DNA of 64,000 nt from Ureibacillus endophyticus (GCF_003628435.1 NZ_RBZN01000016.1:1-64000), one strand, 5' to 3'; counted from the stretch's first letter, positions 44,988 through 54,633 are shown. A program made the numbers and translations. Notes: generated by a model from the sequence alone, not told the origin.

Positions 44988-46493
44988 TTATAGGCCAAGT
45001 GGATTTAATGGACGATTACCGTAATAAGAGATAATACTCTTTGTTTCTGTATATAGATCTAGAGTTTCAATACAAAGTTCACGTCCAAATCCTGATTGTT
45101 TGTAACCACCAAATGGTGTACCTGGCATTGCAGAGAATGGACAGTTTACCATTACAATACCTGCTTCGATTGCGTTTGCTACTCGTGTCGCACGTGCGCC
45201 GTCTTTAGACCAAACAGCAGAACCTAGTCCGAATTCTGTATCATTTGCTAGATGAATAGCTTCTTTTTCATCTTTAAATTTACTTACGACAACAACTGGT
45301 CCAAAAATCTCTTCTTGAACTACTTTCATTTCTTGTGTTACATCTGTAATGATTGTAGGCTCGTACCAGAAACCATTTTCGTAACCTTCAACATTTGCTA
45401 CTTTACCACCAAGTAGAATTGTTGCTCCTTCTTCTTTAGCAGATTGCACATATCCATCAATTACATCAACTTGAGCTTGGTCGATGATTGCACCCATATG
45501 TGTTTCTTTACTAAATGGATCACCAAGTTTAATTTGCTTTGCTTTTGCAACAAATTTCTCCATGAACTCATCATAAATGCTTTCTTGAATATATAAGCGT
45601 GAACGAGCTTCACATGATTGACCTGAATTATAGAAAATTCCATATAATGAACCATCTACTGCAGCATCAATATCAGCATCTTCAAATACTAGATTTGGAG
45701 ATTTACCACCTAGCTCTAATGTAACGCGTTTTAATGTATCAGAAGCTTTTCTCATAATATCTTTACCAATAGGCGTAGATCCTGTGAATGCCACTTTATC
45801 TACTAGTTTATGTTCTACTAAGTAGTTACCAACTTCTGAACCTGAACCAGGTACAATATTTACAACCCCAGCTGGAACACCTGCTTCAAGGCAAATTTCA
45901 CCTAGGATGATTGCTGTTAATGGTGTTAATGATGCAGGTTTTACGACTACAGAACAACCTACTGCAATCGCTGGAGCAATTTTCCAAGCTGCCATCATTA
46001 AAGGATAGTTCCAAGGAATAATTTGAGCACATACACCAACCGCTTCTTTTTCAGTATAGTTACTGAATTGGCCAGGTAAGTTGTTTACTACACCTCTATG
46101 TCCAACTGCAGCTGCTGCATAAAACTCAAAGTCTTCAATCGCTTGATGTACTTGACCTTGTGCTGCACTTAAAGATTTCCCAGTATCTAAAACTTCAAGT
46201 TCTACAAGCTCATTAAAACGAGAACGCATAATTGCAGCAATTTTATTTAATACTTGTGCACGACGAGATACTGGATACTTTCTCCACTTCCCATTATCAA
46301 AAGCCTCGCGTGCCGCTTGTACTGCACGTTCCGCATCTTCTTTCGTCGCTTTAGCAACTTTTGCAATTAATTCACCTGTTGCAGGATTAAAAGTTTCAAT
46401 TGTTCCACCATTACTACTTTCTACTTTTTCTCCATTAATAATTAGATGGTAATATTCACGTTTTAATGTAACCTTCTCTTCTACAGTTGACAT
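44988..46493 (-). CDS. Aldehyde dehydrogenase, probable ring-cleavage semialdehyde oxidase
   Basis: NAD(P)-dependent aldehyde dehydrogenase of 501 aa. Active-site Cys294 in NSGQSCEARSRL and general-base Glu260 in TLELGGKSPN; the Rossmann GSTPIGKDI and FGGYKQSGFGRE near the end are typical. It closes the main paa operon. In proteobacteria this oxidation step is done by the aldehyde dehydrogenase half of PaaZ; no PaaZ fusion exists here, so this stand-alone enzyme is the candidate for oxidising the ring-opened semialdehyde. Phenylacetaldehyde or another aldehyde is the alternative substrate. Ribosome site AAAGGAG. Confidence 0.85.
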   Translation of the reverse strand: MSTVEEKVTLKREYYHLIINGEKVESSNGGTIETFNPATGELIAKVAKATKEDAERAVQAAREAFDNGKWRKYPVSRRAQVLNKIAAIMRSRFNELVELEVLDTGKSLSAAQGQVHQAIEDFEFYAAAAVGHRGVVNNLPGQFSNYTEKEAVGVCAQIIPWNYPLMMAAWKIAPAIAVGCSVVVKPASLTPLTAIILGEICLEAGVPAGVVNIVPGSGSEVGNYLVEHKLVDKVAFTGSTPIGKDIMRKASDTLKRVTLELGGKSPNLVFEDADIDAAVDGSLYGIFYNSGQSCEARSRLYIQESIYDEFMEKFVAKAKQIKLGDPFSKETHMGAIIDQAQVDVIDGYVQSAKEEGATILLGGKVANVEGYENGFWYEPTIITDVTQEMKVVQEEIFGPVVVVSKFKDEKEAIHLANDTEFGLGSAVWSKDGARATRVANAIEAGIVMVNCPFSAMPGTPFGGYKQSGFGRELCIETLDLYTETKSIISYYGNRPLNPLGL

Positions 46494-46505
46494 ACTATCT
46501 CTCCT

Positions 46506-47279
46506 TTATTCGCCTACAAAAATAGGTTTTCTTTTTTCTGTGAACGCTTGAACACCTTCTCGATGGTCTCTTGTTAAACCTGCAATTCGTTGTCCTTGTG
46601 CTTCATATGCTAAAAATTCTTCAAAAGGTAACTCTTCTGCCGCACGTAATGTGCGTTTCATTAATGAAATAGCCTTCGTTGGAAGATTGGCAATATTCTC
46701 AGCAAATAAAGCAACCTCTTCATCAAACTTGTCATTTGCAACAACTTTTGTAGCTAAACCTAAAGCTAAAGCATCATGTGGTAAAATGCGCTCTCCCAAA
46801 ACTGAGATTTCTAATGCTTTTGCGTTACCAACAAGTTGTTTTAAGAAGTATAGATTTCCAGAGTCCGGTATCAGTCCCACATGAACAAAGGCATTTAAGA
46901 AAAAGGATTTCTCTGCCATAATTCTAAAATCACATGCAAGGGCTAAACTAAAACCTGCTCCTGCTGCTGCCCCATGTACACCAGCTACAATAGGTTTTTC
47001 GCAATTGTAGATTTGTTTCATCATTGGACCATATAAAGTAGTTAACACTTCTCCGTGATCCATGGATTCATCTACAACGGATAAATCTTGTCCAGAACAA
47101 AAACCTTTCCCTGCTCCTTTTATAACGATACAACGTACATTTGAATCTTTTTCAGCTTGCTTTATAGCCTTTGTAATTTCTCGATTCATGTCCGCTGTAA
47201 AAGCGTTTAGAGAATCTGGACGATTTAATAGAATCGTACAGACATTGTTAGCTACCACATATTCGATTGTTTCGTACAT
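46506..47279 (-). CDS. paaG: PaaG, ring-1,2-epoxyphenylacetyl-CoA isomerase
   Basis: Crotonase-fold isomerase of 257 aa that turns 1,2-epoxyphenylacetyl-CoA into oxepin-CoA. It has GAGKGFCSGQDLS (oxyanion hole, about residues 55-67) but lacks both hydratase Glu residues; instead FVHVGLIPDSGNLYFLKQL (about 129-147) has the Asp of the PaaG PDSG motif. Final family tail REGVQAFTEKRKPIFVG. It follows paaF by one base, in line with the epoxidase genes. Ribosome site AGGGGCGA. Confidence 0.9.
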   Translation of the reverse strand: MYETIEYVVANNVCTILLNRPDSLNAFTADMNREITKAIKQAEKDSNVRCIVIKGAGKGFCSGQDLSVVDESMDHGEVLTTLYGPMMKQIYNCEKPIVAGVHGAAAGAGFSLALACDFRIMAEKSFFLNAFVHVGLIPDSGNLYFLKQLVGNAKALEISVLGERILPHDALALGLATKVVANDKFDEEVALFAENIANLPTKAISLMKRTLRAAEELPFEEFLAYEAQGQRIAGLTRDHREGVQAFTEKRKPIFVGE

Positions 47280-47280
47280 G

Positions 47281-48054
47281 TTATCGCCCCTTAAACTGTG
47301 GTTTGCGCTTTTCTACAAAGGCTTGCATACCTTCTTTTTGATCTTCTGATGAGAATAGTAAATAGAAGTTTTTCCGTTCGTACTGCATACCTTCATATAA
47401 TGAATAATCAACCGCTTTACTTACCGATTCTTTAATTAAACGTATAGAAAGTGGTGGTTGATTACTAATTGAGCTTGCAATTTTCAACGTTTCTTCCATC
47501 AATACTTCTCGTTGTACGATTTTATTGATGACACCATATTGAAGCGCTTCTTTTGCTTTAATTCGATTTCCAGTCCAAATCCATTCTAAAGCTTTTGTAC
47601 GTCCAACAAGTTTTGTAAGTCTCTGAGTTCCCCCTGCACCCGGCATAACACCAAGAGTCACTTCAGGAAAACTAAACTCAGTTCCCTCTGCAGCGATTAG
47701 CATGTCACAACTTAATGCAAGTTCAAAACCACCGCCAAATACAAAACCTTGAACTGCTCCAATAATTGGTTTTTTGATTAAAGAAATTCGATCCCAATCT
47801 GCAAATTGATTTAATAGTTCAAGTTTAACCGTGTCATCATACGCCATCTCATCAATATCGGCTCCAGCTGAAAAAGCATTCCCACGACCTGACAATACGA
47901 TGACACGGATATCTTCATCACGATCAAAACTTTCTAATGCTTCAACAATTTCGCGCACCATTGTACGATTCAATGCATTATATTGTTTTGGTCGATTTAA
48001 CTCTATTAAACCAATAGTAGATTGCTTGGAAGTTTCAATGAATTCAAATGCCAT
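47281..48054 (-). CDS. paaF: Enoyl-CoA hydratase
   Basis: Crotonase-fold hydratase of 257 aa with both catalytic Glu residues: GGGFELALSCD (about 109) and FPEVTLGVMPGAGGTQRL (about 129). Expected role is hydration of 2,3-dehydroadipyl-CoA. The start codon shares one base with the stop of the EthD-like gene, so translation is coupled. With the enzyme at 41936-42712 and PaaG, the cluster holds three crotonase-fold proteins, so the exact split of the hydration steps cannot be fixed by sequence. Confidence 0.86.
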   Translation of the reverse strand: MAFEFIETSKQSTIGLIELNRPKQYNALNRTMVREIVEALESFDRDEDIRVIVLSGRGNAFSAGADIDEMAYDDTVKLELLNQFADWDRISLIKKPIIGAVQGFVFGGGFELALSCDMLIAAEGTEFSFPEVTLGVMPGAGGTQRLTKLVGRTKALEWIWTGNRIKAKEALQYGVINKIVQREVLMEETLKIASSISNQPPLSIRLIKESVSKAVDYSLYEGMQYERKNFYLLFSSEDQKEGMQAFVEKRKPQFKGR

Positions 48055-48356
48055 TAAGCATCTTCACCAATCATTAATGTAACGATATCCCCAGCAAAGC
48101 TCATTAAATCTTTACCAGAAGCTTTCCCTTCTTCCGAGCGCATACCATTTTTTAGATCTTCCATGCTGTCATAAATCATTTCACACATTAGATAATAAGG
48201 GGATTCTTTTCCCATAGGTGTTCCTGAAAACTTTGTTACTTTCATTTCACGTAGCCCAGGAATTTTTTTAGTAATTGGTGCATGTACCTCGAAATAGTGT
48301 TGATCAAATGCCGCCGGGTCTTGTGGCTGTCTATAAAGTGCGATTAATTTAGCCAT
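48054..48356 (-). CDS. EthD-like small protein in the epoxidase operon
   Basis: Ferredoxin-like alpha/beta-barrel protein of 100 aa of the EthD family, recognised by ALYRQPQDPAAFDQHYFEVHAPITKKIPGL near the N-terminus and the DLMSFAGDIVTLM C-terminal part. EthD proteins often accompany oxidation operons and may remove toxic intermediates, but no reaction is established. Located between paaD and paaF with a one-base overlap. Absent from the classical E. coli paa operon. Good ribosome site AAAGGAGAG. Confidence 0.8.
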   Translation of the reverse strand: MAKLIALYRQPQDPAAFDQHYFEVHAPITKKIPGLREMKVTKFSGTPMGKESPYYLMCEMIYDSMEDLKNGMRSEEGKASGKDLMSFAGDIVTLMIGEDA

Positions 48357-48373
48357 AATTAACTCTCCTTTTT

Positions 48374-48868
48374 TTACATTAATGTTGATATAGGCTTCAT
48401 AGCTTCAAATGGGTTCTTACAACTTTTGCAATATAAAATACTACGACATGCAGTAGGTCCGAATAAGTTTTCCATCGTTACATATTCGGAATTACAATAT
48501 GGACAGTTTACGTGCCATGAGCCGTCTTCTTCTAAGTATTTTGGTGGTGGAGCAATACCAAATTGCTTCAGTCCTTCTTTTCCCTTTTCAGTGATTCTGT
48601 CGGAAGTCCAAGGAGGGTTGAAAATAAATTGAACTTCCACAGAATCTACATTCTCAACCGTTTTGACAGCACGTTCGATATTTCCTTGGATTATGTTTAG
48701 TGCAGGACAGCCAGAAAACGTTGGTAGCATTTTTATCGTGACATGCTGACCATCTATTTCTACTTGCTCTACCATCCCTAAATCAAGAACACTCACCGTA
48801 TCAATTTCGGGATCTTTTATCGTGTCAAGCACTTGATAGATTCGATCTTTAGTATCTACAGCTGTCAT
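48374..48868 (-). CDS. paaD: Phenylacetyl-CoA epoxidase subunit PaaD
   Basis: Fe-S assembly-like component of the phenylacetyl-CoA epoxidase, 164 aa. N-terminal MIP18/DUF59 domain (about residues 1-105: VLDTIKDPEIDTVSVLDLGMV; PTFSGCPALNII), then a C-terminal zinc-ribbon-like region with two Cys pairs: CPYCNSEY (about 121) and CKSCKNPFE (about 148). This is the standard PaaD layout; it probably matures PaaA or its cofactor. In order with paaA, B and C; ribosome site AAGGAGGAGGGG. Confidence 0.92.
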   Translation of the reverse strand: MTAVDTKDRIYQVLDTIKDPEIDTVSVLDLGMVEQVEIDGQHVTIKMLPTFSGCPALNIIQGNIERAVKTVENVDSVEVQFIFNPPWTSDRITEKGKEGLKQFGIAPPPKYLEEDGSWHVNCPYCNSEYVTMENLFGPTACRSILYCKSCKNPFEAMKPISTLM

Positions 48869-48883
48869 TCTTTCCCCTCCTCC

Positions 48884-49672
48884 TTACCAAGCTGCTGTTA
48901 AGTCTGTTCGATATACCTCGGACATTGTGTTAATAGCATCTTGTAGTTCTTTTGTATGTTCTCCGTTACGCCCATTACGTTCTGGCTTACCGAATGTTGG
49001 AACAGCAACTTTAATAGTTTCAAACACTGGTTTAACATATTCAGTCCAACGATTTAATAGAACTTGTTCTGATTCAATTAAACTAGCATTTGTAATTTCC
49101 GTAGCTGCATCACCATATGAGAATAAATCGCCGCAATCAGCAATTACTTTTTCTAGAGCTTTTGTCATACGATTGCGAGCATCTTCTGTTGAATTAAATA
49201 ATTGTACAAACCAAGTTTTCCAGTGAAGTAAGTGATAGTATAATTCCATACTAATTTTCACTGCTGCTTCTGCTAAAGATTGGTCAGAACTTGATTTTAG
49301 AGAATCTATCTTAATCTTTTTAGCTGTTGTATAAATATAGCTTCTCGCCACTGCGTATGCCCAATCATAGCGTGGAGTTTCCATATAAACCCCTTCACCA
49401 TTTGGACGCTCTACTAAAATACTATTTTTACGTTCAGTTGCAGGACGCATATGTGCAAGTGTATCAGCTACACCTAAACCTAAACCTTCAAGTAAACGAT
49501 AGTATACTGTTGCGTGACCCATTGTATCTTGTGTAATAGAAGAAAATGCTACGTCTTCTTCAATATGTGGCGCTAATCCTAACCATTCTGAACCACGATA
49601 TGAAAATAGATAATCATCATCTGCTAATTGGAATAATAGTTCCACTACTGGATTCTCATATTTTTGTGTCAT
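48884..49672 (-). CDS. paaC: Phenylacetyl-CoA epoxidase subunit PaaC
   Basis: Structural subunit of the multicomponent epoxidase, 262 aa, a four-helix ferritin-like protein that pairs with PaaA but does not hold the catalytic diiron centre. The QDTMGHATVYYRLLEGLG stretch (about residues 43-60) shows the relic of an ExxH element. The start is placed at ATG 49672, which overlaps the paaB stop as ATGA and follows GGGGGT; the frame's earlier ATG is inside paaB. Confidence 0.93.
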   Translation of the reverse strand: MTQKYENPVVELLFQLADDDYLFSYRGSEWLGLAPHIEEDVAFSSITQDTMGHATVYYRLLEGLGLGVADTLAHMRPATERKNSILVERPNGEGVYMETPRYDWAYAVARSYIYTTAKKIKIDSLKSSSDQSLAEAAVKISMELYYHLLHWKTWFVQLFNSTEDARNRMTKALEKVIADCGDLFSYGDAATEITNASLIESEQVLLNRWTEYVKPVFETIKVAVPTFGKPERNGRNGEHTKELQDAINTMSEVYRTDLTAAW

Positions 49673-50016
49673 TTTTTCTGACCCCCAGCCCAAGATAAAA
49701 TTTCTTTTTCGTCAAACATACCTTGTTCATATTGGCGCCACTTTTTACGTAAATAACCATAACCTTTTGTTAATCGATAGTCTTTGTTATCTAAACGCTC
49801 AACCATTTGACGTTCTTCTTGGTTTAATCCGCGGATGTTATCACGTTTAACTACCCATATATCAGCAACCGGTTCACGGCGCATAAAGTTCTCTTGTGCC
49901 ATTACAATCGCAATGTCTTCATTTGGTGCTAACAAGCTAAATTGATGTTGGAACGGTGATGTTTTTGTACGACGACTAAACACTTCAAATTCTTGATAGA
50001 ATGATTCGTTACCCAT
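49669..50016 (-). CDS. paaB: Phenylacetyl-CoA epoxidase subunit PaaB
   Basis: Small subunit of 115 aa bridging PaaAC units of the epoxidase; EFEVFSRRTKTSPFQHQFSLLAPNEDIAIVMAQENFMRRE is the family signature at residues about 7-46. The start at ATG 50016 follows AAGGGGG. The open frame extends ten codons into the end of paaA, without a ribosome site. Overlaps paaC by 4 bases. Confidence 0.93.
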   Translation of the reverse strand: MGNESFYQEFEVFSRRTKTSPFQHQFSLLAPNEDIAIVMAQENFMRREPVADIWVVKRDNIRGLNQEERQMVERLDNKDYRLTKGYGYLRKKWRQYEQGMFDEKEILSWAGGQKK

Positions 50017-50029
50017 CTTTATTTCCCCC

Positions 50030-50980
50030 TTATCCGATTCGAGCACTTAATGCTTCTCTTACCCATGCATTATCATCATAAGAAGTACGGCGAAGTTTTA
50101 AGCGTTCTTGTGATTTTGGTCCTTCATTACGTTGAATTTTCTTGAAGTTCTCCCAATTTGGTTGTTGATAAATCCATTTTTCAGTTTCTTCATCAAAACG
50201 TAATGTTGGATCTGGAATTGTTAAACCGATTGATTTAATACGTGGAACATATTTTGATAAGAACCCTTGACGTAATTCTTCGTTTGTATTAATTCGGATT
50301 TTATATTTGATTGTAATATCTTGCTTTGTAGAACCAGTTGTATCGCTTGATGGTGGTCCGAAGAAGAATAATAATGCTTCCCACCAACGATTTAAGGCAT
50401 CTTGAACCATCTCTTTTTGCTCCGGTGTACCTTCTGCAAGAGCTAAAATAATCGCTTCACCATGTTGAGCATGGAATACTTCTTCTGCACAAATACGTTG
50501 AAGTGCACGTGCATAAGGAGCATAGGATGCATTTAACATATTTGTTTGTGTGATGATTGCTGCACCATCTACTAACCAACCAATTAGTCCTGCATCACCC
50601 CATGATTTTGTTGCCATATGGAATACGTTATGGAATTTTAAACGTCCAGCAAATAGGTCTTGCATTAAGTCCTCACGATTTTTACCTAAAGGCTTAATTA
50701 AATCTTCTGCTACACGAAGTAATAGCTGACCGTGACCCATTTCATCTTGCACTTTCGCCATGATTCCTAGCTTACGATAAAGCGTTGGTGCTTTTGGTAC
50801 CCATTCTTTTTCAGGTAATGCACCCATAATCTCACTAATACCGTGCATTGAAATTAATTTAATCAATGCTAAACGGTACTCTTCTGGCATCCAATCATCT
50901 GCCTCGATTTTGTCACCTCTAGCAATTCGCTCTTCAAATTGAGCTTGTAAATCTTTTTCCAACAATACATCAGCTGTCAT
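50030..50980 (-). CDS. paaA: Phenylacetyl-CoA epoxidase catalytic subunit PaaA
   Basis: Catalytic diiron subunit of the epoxidase that inserts one oxygen atom from O2 into the aromatic ring of phenylacetyl-CoA, 316 aa. Ferritin-like fold with the iron-binding Glu/His pairs visible: KVQDEMGHGQLLL (about residue 79) and CAEEVFHAQHGEAI (about 163). Requires PaaB, PaaC and an electron source; here the upstream ferredoxin and reductase probably deliver electrons. Ribosome site AGGAGGG. A 77-base gap with no terminator separates it from the ferredoxin gene. Confidence 0.95.
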   Translation of the reverse strand: MTADVLLEKDLQAQFEERIARGDKIEADDWMPEEYRLALIKLISMHGISEIMGALPEKEWVPKAPTLYRKLGIMAKVQDEMGHGQLLLRVAEDLIKPLGKNREDLMQDLFAGRLKFHNVFHMATKSWGDAGLIGWLVDGAAIITQTNMLNASYAPYARALQRICAEEVFHAQHGEAIILALAEGTPEQKEMVQDALNRWWEALLFFFGPPSSDTTGSTKQDITIKYKIRINTNEELRQGFLSKYVPRIKSIGLTIPDPTLRFDEETEKWIYQQPNWENFKKIQRNEGPKSQERLKLRRTSYDDNAWVREALSARIG

Positions 50981-51057
50981 TTTTACACCCTCCTATATAA
51001 CATATTTATCAACAAACACTTAATTTCAGTTATATTAATGACCAAAAAAATATTTAA

Positions 51058-51324
<267 letters not shown>

Positions 51325-52335
51325 TTACACGAATTGTTTTTTATTTTCCATTATGCTAGTGCTGTGTAAAGGCTGCACTTTTGAGGATGGGTCAATGTAT
51401 ACTTTTGCATTACTTATTGCTGCTGGTGCTTCACCAAATCCAGTTGCAATTAATTTAATTTTTCCTTCATACGTACAAATATCTCCTGCTGCAAATATAC
51501 CTGCTATATTCGTTTCCATCCGTGAATTAACAACAATAGAATTTTTCTCAATTTTTAGACCCCAATCCTTAATTGGTCCTAATGTTGAAACAAAACCAAA
51601 ATTAACAATTACATCATCAACATCTTTTAATAATGTTTGGCTTTCATCTTTCGCATGGTTTAAAACCACTTGGTCAATTTTATCTGTACCAATCAATTTG
51701 CTTGGAACGTAAGGCGTTAACACTTCAACTTTTGAAGCAAGTAATTTTTCCACACTATGTTCATGGGCACGGAACTTATCACGGCGATGAACTAATGTTA
51801 CTTTACTTGCGACTGGTTCTAGCATTAAGGCCCAATCCACTGCTGAGTCTCCTCCACCTAGGATCATGACATTTTTATTACGGAATTTTTCTAAATCATT
51901 TACGAAATAATGTAAATTCTTATTTTTGAATTCATCTTCACGCTCTATTCCAAGAGGACGTGGATTAAAAGCACCATTTCCTGCAGTAATTAAAATAGTT
52001 TTTGAATAATGTGTATTTACGTTCGTTTTTATAACAAAAATGCCCTCTTCATTTTTTTCTACTGTTTGAACACTTTCACCTAAACAAACGTCTACTGGAA
52101 ACGTCTTCATTTGTTTTTCTAAGTTATCAATTAACTGTTGAGCTTTTACTTCTGGGAAACCAGCAATATCATAAATATATTTTTCAGGATAGAGGGCAGA
52201 CAACTGTCCACCCAATTGCGGTAAGCTTTCAATAATCTTAACGCTCATTCCGCGCATTCCACCATAGAATGCCGAAAACATCCCGACAGGTCCACCACCA
52301 ATAATTGTAACGTCTATTATTGGTAGATTTGTCAT
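51325..52335 (-). CDS. Ferredoxin-NADP+ reductase, thioredoxin-reductase type
   Basis: Flavoprotein of 336 aa related to Bacillus YumC. FAD site [16 protein letters not shown] (about residues 10-25), NAD(P) site [16 protein letters not shown] (about 155-170) and the second FAD contact [14 protein letters not shown] (about 283). There is no CxxC pair, so it is not a thioredoxin reductase. It overlaps paaK by 4 bases and precedes the ferredoxin gene. It is the best candidate to take the place of the missing PaaE reductase. Confidence 0.9.
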   Translation of the reverse strand: MTNLPIIDVTIIGGGPVGMFSAFYGGMRGMSVKIIESLPQLGGQLSALYPEKYIYDIAGFPEVKAQQLIDNLEKQMKTFPVDVCLGESVQTVEKNEEGIFVIKTNVNTHYSKTILITAGNGAFNPRPLGIEREDEFKNKNLHYFVNDLEKFRNKNVMILGGGDSAVDWALMLEPVASKVTLVHRRDKFRAHEHSVEKLLASKVEVLTPYVPSKLIGTDKIDQVVLNHAKDESQTLLKDVDDVIVNFGFVSTLGPIKDWGLKIEKNSIVVNSRMETNIAGIFAAGDICTYEGKIKLIATGFGEAPAAISNAKVYIDPSSKVQPLHSTSIMENKKQFV

Positions 52336-53669
52336 CTTACCGCCTCCTCAACAAGTTCCTTACGATGATCAACAACACGAACAGCTTTCCCTTCTGATCT
52401 AGGTACACTTAATGGTTGTTGAATTGTTACTTCTACCGAAACTAAACAAGCATTTTTCAAATCATGCTGAACTTGTTTTTTCAGTTTCTTAACTGCATCG
52501 CTTTCTAAATTTCCTTCAATAGATTGATAGATGCTTGGTGTAAGCTCTACTCTTACTTCAAGAGCATCCATATTTCCTTTTTTCCATAGGTGAATTTGGT
52601 AATATGGTGCAAATTCATTCACTTTTAGTAGCTCACGCTCAATTTCAGAAGGGAATACGTTTACCCCACGAATAATGATCATATCGTCTGTACGTCCCTT
52701 TACTCGCGCCATTCTTGCTGTAGTACGACCACATTTACATTTTTCTCTAGTAATTGAAGTAATATCACCTGTACGATAACGAAGTAATGGCAATGCTTCT
52801 TTTGTTATACATGTAATTACTAATTCTCCATCTTCCCCATCAGCTACAGGTTGTAAAGTATCCGGATTGATTACTTCAAAGATGAAATGATCCTCAGCTA
52901 GGTGCAGACCATCCTGTGCTTCGTAACACTCAATTCCAACACCTGGACCCATCACTTCACTTAATCCGTAAACATCCATCGCTTTAATGCCAAGTTTTTT
53001 CTCTATATTTTTACGCATTTCTTCTGACCATGGTTCTGCACCAAAAATACCGTATTCTAAACCATTATCTTCTGGCGCAATTCCTAGTTCTTCTAGTTTT
53101 TCTGCGATGTTTAAAATGTAAGAAGGTGTTCCACCAATACCCCTAGGTTTAAAGTCATTTATTAATGTAACTTGACGGTCTGTGTTCCCACCGGAAATCG
53201 GTACAACCGCAGCACCTAACTTTTCAACTCCATGATGGAATCCTATACCTCCTGTAAATAATCCATATCCATATGCATTATGGAATATATCTTCTGGAGA
53301 ACCGCCAGCCGTTACAACAGCACGTGCAATTAGATCTGACCAATTCTCAATATCATTTTTTGTATAACCTACAACTGTTGGTTTGCCACTTGTTCCGGAC
53401 GAACCATGTATTCGTACAATATCCTTTTGTGGCACTGCAAATAATCCAAATGGATATTGATCCCTTAAATCTTTTTTCACTGTAAACGGCAATTTTCTGA
53501 CATCTTCAATTGTTTTAATGTCTGAAGGTTTTATCCCCAGTTCATCTAACTTTTCCTTGTAAAATGGCACGTTATTGTAAACCCTTTCAACAGTACCTTT
53601 AAGACGAGAAAGTTGAAGTTCTTGCATTTTCTCCCTAGACAATGTTTCGATTTCAGGTGAATACATCAT
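52332..53669 (-). CDS. paaK: Phenylacetate-CoA ligase
   Basis: AMP-forming acyl-CoA ligase of about 445 aa that activates phenylacetate in the first step of the pathway. Adenylate motif [16 protein letters not shown] (about residues 88-103), [12 protein letters not shown] (about 235) and the C-terminal [19 protein letters not shown] hinge region (about 326) are typical for PaaK. The frame is open to 53714, but the G7 ribosome site precedes the double ATG at 53669/53666; either ATG may be used. First gene of the main operon, with promoter and operator candidate directly upstream. Confidence 0.95.
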   Translation of the reverse strand: MMYSPEIETLSREKMQELQLSRLKGTVERVYNNVPFYKEKLDELGIKPSDIKTIEDVRKLPFTVKKDLRDQYPFGLFAVPQKDIVRIHGSSGTSGKPTVVGYTKNDIENWSDLIARAVVTAGGSPEDIFHNAYGYGLFTGGIGFHHGVEKLGAAVVPISGGNTDRQVTLINDFKPRGIGGTPSYILNIAEKLEELGIAPEDNGLEYGIFGAEPWSEEMRKNIEKKLGIKAMDVYGLSEVMGPGVGIECYEAQDGLHLAEDHFIFEVINPDTLQPVADGEDGELVITCITKEALPLLRYRTGDITSITREKCKCGRTTARMARVKGRTDDMIIIRGVNVFPSEIERELLKVNEFAPYYQIHLWKKGNMDALEVRVELTPSIYQSIEGNLESDAVKKLKKQVQHDLKNACLVSVEVTIQQPLSVPRSEGKAVRVVDHRKELVEEAVR

Positions 53670-53722
53670 TGCCCCCCCTTTGATTTTTAAAGTGTTTACC
53701 CCTTTATATAACACTTTTATTG

Positions 53723-53745
53723 CGGAACGTATTTTTTTCGTTCTG
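53723..53745. promoter_or_regulatory. Candidate operator of the main paa operon
   Basis: Inverted repeat CGGAACG, nine bases, CGTTCTG (one G:T pair). It begins 7 bases after the -10 box, thus covers about +1 to +23, a typical blocking position for a repressor. PaaX is the most likely protein; I found no second copy of the motif in the cluster. Confidence 0.55.
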
Positions 53746-53752
53746 TTCTCAA

Positions 53753-53781
53753 AGAATAAAATATTTACATAGAGTTGTCAA
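53753..53781 (-). promoter_or_regulatory. Sigma-A promoter of the paaK operon
   Basis: On the minus strand a consensus TTGACA (53776-53781), 17-bp spacer and TATTCT (53753-53758). Transcription would begin near 53746 and read through paaK to the aldehyde dehydrogenase gene. Confidence 0.8.
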
Positions 53782-54016
53782 TAAATTTTGAATATTTTTC
53801 TTCAAAATTACGAAAATTTTCTCTTATAAGTTATTTTTTTAGATATTTTCATAATTTTATGCAAAATCAATTATTATACAATACATCTTAGTACAGGCAT
53901 AATACTAATAATGTATAGATTCTTTATGTAATTTATATATATCCTATACTCTCTAACTCAAAACAAAGAAACCTTACTATTCTTTTATTTTTCTTTGCGC
54001 CTAGATATGATCAATG

Positions 54017-54033
54017 ATACATTTAAAATGTAT
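54017..54033. promoter_or_regulatory. Palindrome upstream of paaI
   Basis: ATACATTTAAAATGTAT, an 8-1-8 perfect inverted repeat 57 bases before the paaI start. Candidate operator; its sequence differs from the repeat at the paaK promoter. Confidence 0.4.
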
Positions 54034-54090
54034 TTCATATTTATCCACCACCGTATTATTTTTTATATACTTTTACAAAGGGGGATTTTG

Positions 54091-54516
54091 ATGGCAAATA
54101 ACTTGAGTACGCGTAAAGAAATAATCTTTAAAACACTTCAAGCTGAGCCGTATGCAAATTTTTTAGGATTCAAATTAATTTCAGCTGAAGATGGTTGTGC
54201 TGTTGCAGAGGTTATGCCTACGGAGAATATGTTAAATTCGCACGGCACTGTACATGGAGGGGTTATTTTTTCAATAGCAGACTTCGTATTTGCTGCTGCA
54301 AGTAACTCTTACGGTCAAATTGCTGTTGGCGTTAATAATAATATTAACTATCTCTCAGCTGCATTCCCAAATAAACTGTTACGAGCCGAGGCAAAGGAAG
54401 TTAGACGTACAAGAAAGTTGGCATGGTATTCGATTAAAGTGTTTAGTGAAGATGAGTTAGTCGCTACAATGGAGGCAATGGTTTACGTTAAAAGCGAGTA
54501 TTTTGTGAAAGAATAA
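54091..54516 (+). CDS. paaI: PaaI family hotdog thioesterase
   Basis: Acyl-CoA thioesterase of 141 aa. The hotdog signature LNSHGTVHGGVIFSIADFVFAAASN (about residues 48-72) has the HGG and Asp expected for PaaI, which rescues CoA from ring-hydroxylated phenylacetyl-CoA thioesters. Start at 54091 chosen from GGGGG upstream; the open frame continues 32 codons higher into AT-rich DNA with an atypical composition. Divergent from paaK. More typical at its active site than the thioesterase at 17967-18386. Confidence 0.88.
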   Translation: MANNLSTRKEIIFKTLQAEPYANFLGFKLISAEDGCAVAEVMPTENMLNSHGTVHGGVIFSIADFVFAAASNSYGQIAVGVNNNINYLSAAFPNKLLRAEAKEVRRTRKLAWYSIKVFSEDELVATMEAMVYVKSEYFVKE

Positions 54517-54581
54517 TTGCTTTAGGATGGTATGGAATACAAAGGGGATAAAATTACAAATAATTATAATTAAATTCATAT

Positions 54582-54608
54582 GATGGCTTTCCCCATTGGA
54601 AAGTCATC
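54582..54608 (+). terminator. Terminator of paaI
   Basis: Stem GATG.CTTTCC with complement (one mismatch) and a 5-nt loop, then TTTTTT on the plus strand. Confidence 0.8.
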
Positions 54609-54633
54609 TTTTTTATTACACTCATTAAAAATA

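Larger units (their letters stand above)
53670..54090. other. Divergent paaK-paaI control region
   Basis: This 421-bp AT-rich region has no gene. It contains the paaK promoter and inverted repeat near its left end, a palindrome near 54017-54033 before paaI, and otherwise no feature that I can identify. Confidence 0.7.
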
